A stretch of DNA of 64,000 bases from Nyssa sinensis (taxonomy: Eukaryota; Streptophyta; Magnoliopsida; Cornales; Nyssaceae): assembly GCA_008638375.1 (NCBI GenBank), contig CM018037.1, forward strand, positions 36,165,576-36,229,575, written 5' to 3'. Numbering within the stretch: position 1 is the first letter of the stretch; every line of letters starts with the position of its first letter. Below the pieces are notes generated by a model, which worked only from the letters and a program-made list of their open reading frames with translations, had not been told where the DNA came from and did not search any database. Positions 21,901 through 34,700 of this stretch are shown piece by piece. Made by a program: the position numbers and the translations under genes.

Positions 21901-24900
21901 GGAAGCTAGCTCGAGCAATTGATAACGGTGAAAGCATAATTGGAAAACCCTATAATGAAGTGGCGAAGGAGGAGAAGTGTTTGGAGACTTCAATGACAGT
22001 GTAGGCAAGAAAGGGACAAACATGAGGCAATGTGTTGGTTAGCCTTGAGTTGTGTGGAGACAGGCCTAGTTATCTACACAAATGCTTGGTGGGGAGATTT
22101 GGTATGCAGGACTTCTTGTTGTCGGAAAGAAAAAAGGTTTAGAACTGGGTGGATAGGCAATGGGAGGTCTAGGCTGGTGTTAGAGTTGTTGTGATGAATG
22201 ATGGTTTGTACTTGTTTGAATTTCCTTCAGTGGAGGAGGCTACGAGAGTTTGGCGTCAGAAGGGATGCACTTTCAAAGGCCAACTTGTTCTATTAGACTG
22301 GTGGCAGTTATAATAGGGCAAGGTTCGAAACTTTGAATTAAAGGAGATATGGATTCGGTTCGTGGGACTCCCTTTGTTTCTGTGGAGTCAAGATGTATTC
22401 AAAGCCCTAGGTGATAGTTGTGGTGGCTTTCGAATGGTAGACGAAGACATGAGGCAACAAAATCACCTGTGGTGGGCTCAAATTTTAGTTGAAGTGTCAA
22501 AGAGACCATGGTTGATAAAGGTGGAGGTGGGTTCATAGAGGTTTGATGTACTGATTTGGGTTGAGAACAATCCATATTTCTCAATGGTGATGAGCAGCAA
22601 ATTGGAAAACCCTACTTGTTTCACTGGAGAAGATGATGGTGGAGAGATGAAGAGGTTTCAAGTGTGTTAGGTGCATCCGAAGGGTGAGAGGGAGAGCCGG
22701 GATAAGGTTAAAGGGGGTTGAATCAGATCTAGACATGTGGCAGAGCTAGATCACAATATAAATTTGCATGGGAAACGAAATGAGCTGGGCCAGCAAGTGG
22801 GCCGTTCAGAGACGGGCTTCGTTTGACGAAAGAAGGCCAGAATGCAATTTAGGAGTATGGGGGATGAAGTGGGCTAAAGTTGAGGATGAGGTTGCAATGT
22901 GATTTAAATGGAAGAACAAATGGGCATGGGAAGGAGTGGATCAAGCCTGAGTGTGGAAAATGAAGACCAAGTGTGACATAGCCCAATCTAGTTGGAACCA
23001 TCGGGGAACATAATAGATGTATGGGCTTGGGGGAGTTGAAGGCAGGGGTGCAACTCGGACAAGCTAGCTGGAGCCCAACTTGAATCCAATCTAAAATTTT
23101 TTGGGCTTGGCTGCAATTTTGATACTTTGGGTAGGTTTGGGCAGAATAATTCAAGCCCAAACTCAATTCGGGTTGGGCTTAGTTTGGGCTGAGACTTTAG
23201 TAACTCGAGCCCGAGCCCGAGCCATATCAACTATATATTTAAAATTTTAATTTATTAATAATACTTAACTATTAAGAAGAGTACTTGTTTACTTTGCAAT
23301 AGAGAAAGTGGACTTGAGTATATAAACCAACTCACCTTGCAGTCACCTTTTGATGTGGGAACTCTCTACATTGACTGTGTCTACACTAATTTGAAACACT
23401 TGATAGTTGAGAGGTTTTTTTTGCTAGTGAAAAGAAAGGAAGGGAAATTTGAATTGGCAAAGTGCAGCCGTTGTGGGTTGAAAAAGGATCGCATCCAAGA
23501 CTATTTAAGTTAGGTGAAAACAAAATTCAATGGTAATGGCTATGTAGGTTGTGATTGGAAGTTGTTAGAGATAAAGTTAACAGAAAAAAAGAAGTCATCT
23601 ATAATGGAAGAAGCTGAGGGCTCATATGTCATTTTGTCATAAATATAAATCAAACCCTCTGTTCAAGTTGCCGATGGGATGAGGCAAAGGTTATGTGATA
23701 TGTCATCTTCCCCAACTTCTAGAAGTTGCGTAATCCTTTCATGGTGAAAATTCATCTTCCCCGTCTTGCTTAATTCTTTCATGGTACAAATTCCTCTCTA
23801 CCCTAGAAGCTTCCAAATGCAAATTCACCCATCATAGATCTCGGTTCAAAGTGATTAATATTCTCTCTCTAATTTTTCATATAGTCTCGGGTCCGGATGG
23901 TTTTACAATAGCTTTCTACAAGTGTTGTTGGAAGGTAATTAGGGAGGATGTTATGGCAGTTTTCACTCATTTCATGAACATGGTGCCCCTGAGAGGAGTT
24001 TAAATCCCACTTTTATAGCTTTGATTCCAAAAAAACAAAGGTGGCAAAAAATGTAAAAGACTTTAGGCCAATAAGCTTGATTGGGTGTATGTATAAGTTT
24101 TTGCCAAATTATTTCTTTAAGGCTCAGGGATGTGATGGGAAATTTTATTTATTCTAGCCAGAAACACCTTTACGGAGGGAAGGCAAATTCTTGATGTTGA
24201 TCCTATTGCCAATGAATGTATTGATTTGGGGAGGAAAAGGAAAGAGATAGGTTTGGTATGCAAATTGGATATTGAAAAAGCTTATGATCACGGTAATTGA
24301 GAGTTCCTCCTTATCATTATGAAGGTAGGGTTTGCGGAAAAGTAGAGGAGATGGGTAAAATCGTGTATCTTTTCAGTCCATTTCTCCATTCTTGTTAATG
24401 GGTCGGCTAGTTTTTTCAAGTCGTCTTGTGGCTTGAGATAGGGGATTCCCTTTACACCTTTTTGTTTGTGATGTTGATGGAGGCTCTAAGTAGATTGTTG
24501 GCGAGAGCAGTGTCCAAGGATTTGTTGCGGAGTAATTTACAGATGATACCTTAATCTTTTATGATGCGGAGGAGACGCGACTTCGGTGTTTGAGGTGCGT
24601 TTTGTTATGCTTTGAGGCACTTTTGGGCTTAAGGGTGAATTTGCAAAAGTGGAATAATCTCTATTGGTGAGGTGAGGGGGTTGGAAGAGTTGACCTTGGG
24701 CGTGGGCTGCGGCGTGGGATCTCTTCTTTCTTTGTATTTGGGGTTGCCTTTAGGGCTTCCGAGAGATCTACAATAGTATGGGATTCGGAGGTGGAAAAGT
24801 TTCAAAGTAGATTGACATGATGGAAGCAACAATATCTATCAAAAGGAGGAAGAATTACACTCATAAAGAGACTCCAAAGTGAATCTTCCAACTTATTGTA

Positions 24901-27900
24901 TGTCTTTATTTCCTATTCTGATGTCAATGGAGAAACTTTAGCAGGATTTCCTATGAGAGGGCGTGGAGGGTGAAAGAAAAATGCATCTTGTGTGTTGGGA
25001 CAAAGCAAAACTATCTTTAACAAATGGCGGATTGGGCTTCAAAGACTTGAGGATGTTTAATTAGGCTCTTTTGGGGAAATAGTTACGGAGATAGTGGAGA
25101 TGGAGATGGAGATGGAGATTGGTTCTCGATCGAGGTCATGGAGCCATATGGGTGTGGAGTGTGGGAACCTTTTAGAAAAGGTGTTGATGAGTTTCTCCCT
25201 CTAGTTCACTTTGAGGTAGGGAAGGGGTTGAGAGTAAATTTTAGGAAGCTTGTTATCGTGACAAGCCGTTGAAGAGGCGTTTCGCTTCTCTATTTAGTTT
25301 AGCGAGGAATGGCAATGCCTTAGTCACGGACTATGTGGATGATGTGGGAGGTAACCTTGTGTGGAGCCCTTGCTTCCAAAGGGATTTTCATGATGGGAGA
25401 GGTGATAGGTGTTCCATGTTTTCTCACAGGGAAATATATATGATTTAGTTATTACTTGGAAAGATTGTTATTATTTACTTCTAGGCATTCCATGTCTTGT
25501 GCAAAGGAGAGCTGGCATGTACATTGTTCTTATTTTTCATTTATTATCATTTGGGTCTCTGTGGCTAAAGCAATTTTCCTTTGTTCATGGTAACTAAATT
25601 TATTTCCAAAATATTAGAACGCACTTGCGAATGCAGGGTACATACCATCTGACTAGTATGTTGATAAAACTACCAAGAATTTTAAATGGGAGCTGTGTAC
25701 CATATATGCAGAGGACTGGAGTTCAATCATGAGCTGGAAAACTGGATCAAACCTTACTAGAATACGTCAAGGAAAAAGGACTGTAAAAGATTGAAAGTAC
25801 CTTTACTTATCACTCTCATGGAGGACTCCCCACAATAATTTCTGCAATTCCTTTCCTTCAAGATAAATCAAAGTAGAGCAACTGTTTTGGATATGAGGGG
25901 AACTGTAATGGGCTCAAATGTAAGGTTTTATATGAAAGGATATAAGGCCTAGCCATAAATCCCATGATAACAGAACCCTTAATCCAGCAGATAGAAATCA
26001 TATGTACATACATGCATATATATTAATTGTTTTTTTTTTCAAAACTGGATATTCATTTGGGTCCAGTCATTCATCAATACAGGTGACAGGCCTAATCGAT
26101 GTCACAGTGCATGAAATTGCTTCAGAGGGAAACACTGGATTAAGCATACCCCACAACACAAAAAAGAAAAAAAGGAAAAAAAAAAGATGGATTGTCTTCA
26201 TTGATTCTAATATATATGTATATATATACGTGTATTTCCTTGGACTGTAGGTATTCACATATGGCTCAGTTCCTCTCAAGACTTATCTACCTGATGGGGA
26301 CATTGATTTAACTCTGTTCAGCACAAATCAAAATTTGAAGGACATTTGGGCTGATAAGGTTCTGTATGTGCTAGAGAGTGAAGAGAAGAGTGAAGAAGCC
26401 GAATTCTGCGTGAAGGAGGTTCGATACATCCCAGCAGAGGTTTGTCCTACTGAGCACCCCTATTATTATTAAATTTTTTTATAAGTAAATTTTAAAAAAG
26501 AATTACTATTGTCATAATGATGTGTGCAGTTTTTTTCTCCTGCACTTGTTATATGTTTTTTTTATTAAGTAAATGTGTGTGTAGCTAAAAGCCCTCGAGG
26601 GGGGCTAACCCATAATTATAAGGGAAGGCTACAAATTTAAAGTTTTAAAGTCCCCCCAAAATCTACAAAGGAACCTATATACATTGTTAATGCCTTTTTG
26701 ACCCAAAATTACAATACTCAACTCAACAAAGCCTTATCCCACTTATTTAGAATTGGCTACGTGAATCATGTCTTGCTATTCTTTTCTATTTAAGATCATC
26801 CTCTCAGTTAGACCACATGCTATCATATCTTTTTTAACTACCTCTACCATAGTTATTTCATATAGGTGCTAATTCTACCATCTCACAAATGTTTTCATTT
26901 TTAATTTTATTTTTTCTTGTCTTACCACACATCCATCTCAACATTCTTATCATCTTATTAATATGTTGTTTCCTAATTGTCTAACATTCTGTTACATATA
27001 ACATCGCTTGGTATAATAGTTGTTCCATAAAATTTACCTTTCAATTTTCAAGATATACGTTGATCGCACAATATGCCAATTTCATTCCTCCACTTAACCC
27101 ATGTTGCTTTAATTCGATGAGTAACATCATCTCTAATTTCCCTCTTGATGAATAAGTGAACCTAGATGATGGAAATTTTCACTTTTTATTAACTCTTGAT
27201 TTTTAATTTTCACTCTCTCCCCATTTGTATTATTAGTTTTATTGAAGTTACACTTGAGAAATTCAGTTTTTTCTCTACTTATCTTGAACCCTTTTGATTC
27301 TAGAGCCTCTCCCCATACCTTTAATTCGTCATTTATTCTTCTTTTAGTTTCATCAATTAAAATAATATCATCAACAAAAAACATACACCATGAAACTTCA
27401 TCCTATATATGCTTAGTTAGCTCATCCATTACTAAAGAAACCCAAAAATACAATAAAAGCAAAAAAATTATCTTTCAAAATAAAAAAGGCTTTCTCAACC
27501 TCCTCAAAATTTTACTATTCAGCTCTCTCCACATACCCCAAATCAAACATATAGGAGCTATTCTCCACACCGAACAAGCCTCCATTCTAACCTGGCCCCT
27601 CCCCGACTCGTGAACAACTCTGGCAAAGAAGCTGACATCACCCAAGAGCAACTGAAAATAGAGAAAACAAGACTCCAACAATCTCTAACCATCACACAGT
27701 GAACAAAAAGATGATCGAAGGTTAACTCAACCGAAAATAGAGAAAACAAGACTCCAACAATCTCTAACCATCGAACAGTGAACAAAAAGATGATCAAAGG
27801 TTAACTCAACAATAAGGTAAACAAAAAGATGATTGAGATATTGAAAGAAACTGTTCAATAAATGACGGTGCATTATGAGGGTGTTTTTGTAAATGATTAA

Positions 27901-28760
27901 CAAATAAGTGGATGAAAATGAGAATTTTTCAACTGGAGAAAAATTATTGATTGAAATTTTAAAATATAAAATAAATGGTGAAATTGTTAAGTCAACAATA
28001 AATTTAAATAAGCTCCAAAAAAATTTGAAACGAGGTTTTTTTGGAATAGGTTTGTGTAGTGAAGGGTAATAATGATACATCATAAGGAATCTGGATGACA
28101 TTTATCTCCATTCTCCAATCTACTATTGCACCAGTGCACAAAATAATCCATACTGTATGAAATAATAAATTTTCCCTTTACTTCTCTTGGTAAAGTGGAA
28201 TTCTTTATTCTTTCTAATAAAATAGTCTCTAATAATCTGAAGGGTTATGCTGAATGCTGCAAAACTAGTTGACCTTCTTGGGCTTACAATACTAAAGTTG
28301 ATAAACAAACTAATCTTAGGAAATTTGAAATTTAGATTCTTTATTAAGGATCCCAGAACATTGAATAGTTAGTTAACATCCATATGGGACCCAACTCATG
28401 ACTGAGATACTCAAATTTGTTGTTCTTCATTAATCTTTATGCGGTTGTATAATTTGAACTAGTTTCATGTTTCTGATGTAGGAATGTGGTTTTTTGATAT
28501 TCAGTAATTCCTTAACATAAAATGTACAGTTATCTTTGAATCTATGTAAGATGGAATTAACTTTAAGTCCTCAAAAAGAAGAGACATCTATTGTGCTGTT
28601 ACGGTATCTGTTCTGGCTGATGTCAAACACATTTTCCTCATCTTTATATGTTCAGTGAGCAAAAATTGTAGTCTATACTGGTATGCTAGGGTGTCTTTTT
28701 GTTCTGATAAGCTCTATTTAAGTTTTTTTTTAAGTAATAACAATATAACTTCATACATAT

Positions 28761-28794
<34 letters not shown>

Positions 28795-31700
28795 CTGTTG
28801 GCATATCAATTAGCATTACTCAGTGCATTCTCCCTTTTTACCACTCTCTCTTTGCAGGTCAAGATAATAAAATGCCTTGTAGAAAATATTGTAGTGGACA
28901 TATCTTTTAGCCAGCTTGGTGGTTTATGTACTCTTTGCTTCCTTGAGGAGGTATAAGCTACTGCTACCTAAATATTACTTTAAATTTATTTTTGGGGAAT
29001 GTGAATTACAAGACCATCTCCGCACCTTACCCTAAGAGTTTTCCACTAATAGATATCTCTCTCTTTTTAAGGTTGACAGGTTCATAAACCAAAATCATCT
29101 ATTCAAGCGCAGCATTATTTTGATTAAAGCTTGGTGTTACTATGAGAGCCGTATACTGGGTGCTCATCATCGACTTATTTCAACTTATGCTCTGGAAACC
29201 TTAGTTTTATACATATTTCACGTTTACAATAATTCCTTTGCTGGACCACTCGAGGTGAATATAGTCATATTTTTTGTCTTTATCGAGTGGTATTTATATT
29301 TACCTTTCACCTCAACATGTTTGCTTTACATCTGCAGGTACTTTATCATTTTCTGGAGTTCTTCAGTAAATTTGACTGGGATAACTTTTGTGTTAGTCTT
29401 TGGGGTCCAGTACCCATTAGTTCACTTCCTGATATGACAGGTATATATGGTTTCATGGTATGTTATTCACTGTATTCCTGAATGAGTGGCAGTCAATGTA
29501 AAATGTTTGCAATAATTGGCTCTGATTGTTGCAGCTGACCCTCCTCGAAAGGATGGTGGAGAATTGTTACTCAGCAGAGAATTTCTTGATGCTTGTAGCT
29601 CTGTGTACTCTCCGTTTCCTATTGGCCAAGAAACTCATGAGTTACCCTTCATTTCCAACTATGTAAATGTCATTGATCCATTGCATACAAACAACAACCT
29701 TGGGCGTAGTGTCAATAAAGGTATTTATGTTACGAACTTGAGCTGGATGTGGTGTTGCTTCCAAATTTCTCATAAATCAGTTGCTTGATCTAGTTGAGTT
29801 GTGTTCCCATGTACTTTGAGTTGTATTAGTCCCATGTACTCTTTGCTCCACTATACTGCAAATATCTGGCTTTCTAAACTGTGATGTTATGTATGAGATT
29901 GGAAAGACAAAGTTATGCTGTATGTTGCTGATCTGGTCTTTGAGAGTATTTCTTCATTTTTGTTTTTGCATCTTTCTCCTCTAATGTCTTAATTCTGTTT
30001 GTATAAATATAGGTGCTGTTTGAACAATTTTTTTTAACTGCCTGATAAGATTTTTGTGTTCTGAGATGCTTATCAATACTCAGTCTGGCTTTCCTTGGTT
30101 CAAATCTTTGGTTGAACCATTCTTGAATTTGTTTAATTATCTAGATTTTTGTACGCAGCTTACCACACCAAAGCTTGACAGAGTACGGAAATTATCTATT
30201 TTTGTTGAGGAGAATTTGGACATCCAATCTTAGTGATTAAAGCCACAAAATCCATTATGTCTAGTGAAAACAAATATGTGATTATTCCAAATGCTATGAT
30301 AACCAATATGAATTGGACACTCAAACCTGCCCTTATGCAAAAATGCATATGCATTTTAGTATCTGTAATGGTTAATAATTTGATTTATATGACAATTGGA
30401 TTTAGTGGCCTACTCTTATAGCGTAAATCCAATTGTGGAAGGTGTTTATCTTCTTGGTGGAGACTCTCTCTCTGAAGGTCTGCTTATGCTCAATAAGTGT
30501 TACACGTAAACTTTTAATTTATTACCTCTCTTCTTATATACTATTTTTTCTCGATTCTTCAAGATTAGGAGGTAGAGGAGGCCGTTTGCTTAATGGCTCT
30601 TCTTTATGAAGTTTGCCTTCAACGGAGAATGGATTATAGAAAGAAATTTCCAGTTAAGTCTTTTTATATGTAATTGGCTCATAGGGGTGTGAAGAAGTTC
30701 CTTTGGTGAAACAAAGCCCCTAGAAAGGTGGTAATTTTTTTTCTTGGGCCTTGGTGGTGGGGTGTTATTTTTACTTTGGATAACTTGCATAGAAGAGGCT
30801 TCTACTTGGCTAATAGATGCTCAATGTGTCTAGGGGGGGAAAGAAATATCAATCACTTGTTTATCCATTGCCCGTTTGCTAGAGACATGTGGTATCTTCT
30901 TCTCTCTTTTTGGATGCTCTTGAGTGATGCCTTGGTTGGTTGGGGACTTGGTGAAAATGTAGCAAGGAGCTCGCGTCTTTTGTAATGTTCGGAAAGTGTG
31001 AAGATCAGTCTCTCTTTCTATGTTTTTTGTGTATATGGAGAGAGAAATAGTAGGATTTTTGAAGAAAGGAAACTTCGCTTAGTAGTTTTAAAGATAGGCT
31101 GTTGAAGTCCTTATAATTTTGGGTTTTAGAATCTTAGTCATCTTGTATTGATTCGTTTAGAGTTTCTTTGGGGTCTTAGCCTTTTTTTGTAAGCTGCCTT
31201 TTTTTTCTAATTAGTATGCCTCTCTCGGTCATTTTTAAATGAAATATATGTATCAATTTTTTTGTGGTAACCAATAAATTAGAGAAGGTTCAGAGGGCCT
31301 TCGTTTGCAATGGTAAGAAAGGTTGACTCAGCCTTCAGCTTATTCTCCATTTTTTTTCATAAGAAAAAAGCATCTTTTGGTGAAGTGGATGTTGTGAGTT
31401 TTTATTTATATGCAGCATAACATGTATACTTGGGGTCAATTTGGGATGGCTTGATAAATCTTTTCCTGTCAATCTTCTAAATCAAGGGCCACATTTTCTA
31501 TTAAATCATAGGCTCTTTTGCATACTCCCTTTTGTCCACTCATTTTATGAACATGTTTCTTGTTTGCCTCATCTACTTGTTCATTGTTGTGTCCCCCAAA
31601 TCATGACTGAAATACTTATCTCACTTGTTTTATGTATTGAGTTTGCGACATCCCAAAAGTGCCCTTACTTCATCCATCTCACTCTAGTTCCATGGGCAAT

Positions 31701-34700
31701 GTTTATTTTACTATCTCCATCATTACGGACAATGGGACCAACTTTAAATTGACACCTAGAGGTATATTTTGACCATCACTTTTATGAACGAGAATTGTCT
31801 AGACTCTGTTATGTGCTCAAGATGAGCTGGATCAAAGATGATATTATTATCAATCTTAGTTAAATTTATTTATTTTTATTAGTAAAGTATATCTTCATAA
31901 AAAGAGGCGCCCGAGAGGGGTGAACCCATAATTACATAATAAGGTATCGGCTACAAAAATTAAAGCCTAAGATCCCACAAAAAACCTATAAAAGCATCTA
32001 AATACATTGGGTATTCTCCAAGGATCAAATTTTCGTTTTGTAGTATTGTTTCAATCGCTTAGAAAACAAAAACATTTCAGAAACATTTTGGAAACGACCA
32101 AAAATAACTTAAATATGTAATACACTAGGAAATATAAAATAAAATATATGAAAATGTAAAGATAAATATTAGAATTAATTAATCAAAAATGTTTTAGAGT
32201 ACACATCCATTCACGCAAGAGGAACTAGGGTTAAATTACGAAGTAGAAACACATAGGAAATATAAAGTGAAATATAAAGTAAAATATGTGAAGGTGTGAG
32301 GATAAATATTATAGTTAATTATTTAGAAAGGTTTAGAGTACACATCCATCTACACAAGAAGTTACTATCTTCTAGGGTTGAATTAAAAAATAAACGTAAA
32401 TGTAAATTACTCATTAATACCAAGTAATTCTTTACTAGTTCAAAACTAGTGTAAAAGAAGAACTAGTTTTTTTATGTAATATGAAATTGTTATATATTTT
32501 TTTATAAAATGTGTGAAATTATTATAATTGAATGTAACACTATAACATAATAGATATATATTATGTAATATACACGAATTAGACAATTTTACATAAGTTA
32601 CATATAAAATAATAATTTAAATAAAACAAATAGCAAGTTAAGTCTATTATAGTTTAGTATCTTAGTATTAAAATAAATTGTTCATCTACATGTTCATTTC
32701 AACTACTACTACTACTACTACTTTTTCTAAAATACCATTTTTGGAATAAAAATGAGATATCTTGTTGTAATTTTGGGTCTTAATCCTTCAATCTCTCCTT
32801 AGAAAAAATGGATATTATCTTTATCAACTTCTAGAATTATTATCGATACGAAAAAATATTCTACTGTTTCAGTATGTTTAAAAAAATATGTTTTGAGGAG
32901 AAACTACTAGTTTCTTTAAAAACATGTAAATTTCGGTATTCTACTTGTGTTTCGTTTCAGTTCACTGAGAAACGGAAGTATTTCGGCTGTTTTGATAGAA
33001 AAGATACAAAATTTTGATCCTTGGTATTCTTTTTTTTTTTTTGAAACAAAGATTAAAAGAAACTGCAAAAAACCATCCTTAGAATGCCATGGAGACAACT
33101 AAATTCCTTCGAATGTCCGCTTGTTCCACTCCCTCCATAGACAACAAGTTAGATACAATGGCGCCATCTTCCACGCTTGCCTCAAACCCCTCCTCAAACG
33201 ACTACATCTCTATCCCAAAAAAGACCTCCTTAACAGAAGCCGACACCAGCCAACTATACCCAAAAAGAGATAAAATTAAATTCTATGCATCTCTCACCAT
33301 CTTACAATTAACAAGAAGAATCAATTGTCTCATTCTCTTTGCACATGCAACAACAGCTAGGAAGGTAATATCTTCTTTGAAGGTTATCCGTTGTGAGAAT
33401 AACACCGCACGCCACTGACCAACAAAAGAATGCAACTTTTTTTGAAATTCTAGATTTCCAAATCAACTTCCAAGGACATGACCCCTCCTTGCTGCCCATC
33501 AAATGCTAGTCAAAGGATTGGATAGTGAACTTCTTATTTCCAAACCATCTCATCATCCCTACCCTCTTTTACCAGCCATCTATTCAACAATCCCATTACC
33601 TCCTCTACCTTTCTCAGCTCCCAATTATGGAAGTTTCTTCAAAAAGGACTCCACACAAGATTGTTTCCCACCATTGCTACACAATCCTCAACCATGGCTT
33701 TCTTATTCGAAACAATATTGAACAAGGAAGGAAACTTCTTCTTTAGAATCCTATTGCAACACCCAAAATCTCATCTTCAACCCTTCCCCTACTTTAAATC
33801 TCACCAGATGATGAAAAACATCCCTCACGTTACACCCCACACCCATATGCCTCCTTAGTTTCCTTAGTAAACCACCCCCCATTCTCACAACCATATTTTG
33901 TGGAAACTAAAATCCTCCACAAAGCCTGACTCTCCACTGCAAACCTCTACATCCATTTTCCCAATAAAGCTTCATTGAACTTCTTCAGATTTTTAAATCC
34001 CAAACTTCCTCCTCCCACATTACACCTCATCTTATCCCAAGCGATAAGGTGGATTTTCTTCTCGTCTTCCTTAACTCCCGATAAAAATATTGCTAAAACT
34101 TTTCCAACTTTTCTCCACCAAGACTGGCATTGGGAAAAAAGACATGTAATAAATCGGAAGATTTGACAAAATACTCTTAATAAGAGAAATTCTTTCCTCC
34201 TTTGAAAGGTATTGACTTTACCACCCCGCTAATGTGGATGTGGAGAGGTGGATTCAGACATGTATATCATCAGTTTCTTTCTCAGGGCAGCTGACTTTTT
34301 TCAATCTTCTTGTGGGTTAAGACAAGGAGATCCACTATCTTCTTTCTGATTTGTGATTGTGATGGAGGCGTTGAGTAGATTGATGGATAGGGCAATTATA
34401 GGAGGGATGTTGAGGGGTTTTGGTGTTGAGGACGTGAGTCGGATAAGGGTGGAAGTATCTCATCTCTTATTTGCTGATGACACTTTGATATTTTATGAGG
34501 CTAATGAGAGGAAACTTGGGTATTGAGCTGCATTTTATATGTTTTGAGGCAGTTATGAGATTAAATGTGAATATGTTCAAGAGTGAGATCTCTCAGGTGG
34601 GCGAAGTGGCAGGGTTGGAGAGTTTGGCTTGGGGGGTCTAATTTGGGGTGGGATCATTGCCACAAGATCACTGGGATTCTAATAAATCTCGTCCAAATCT

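Noticed and set aside
33503..33858. Proline- and serine-rich plus-strand frames in intron 6
   Set aside because: They lie opposite the minus-strand L1 coding part and read as its complement.
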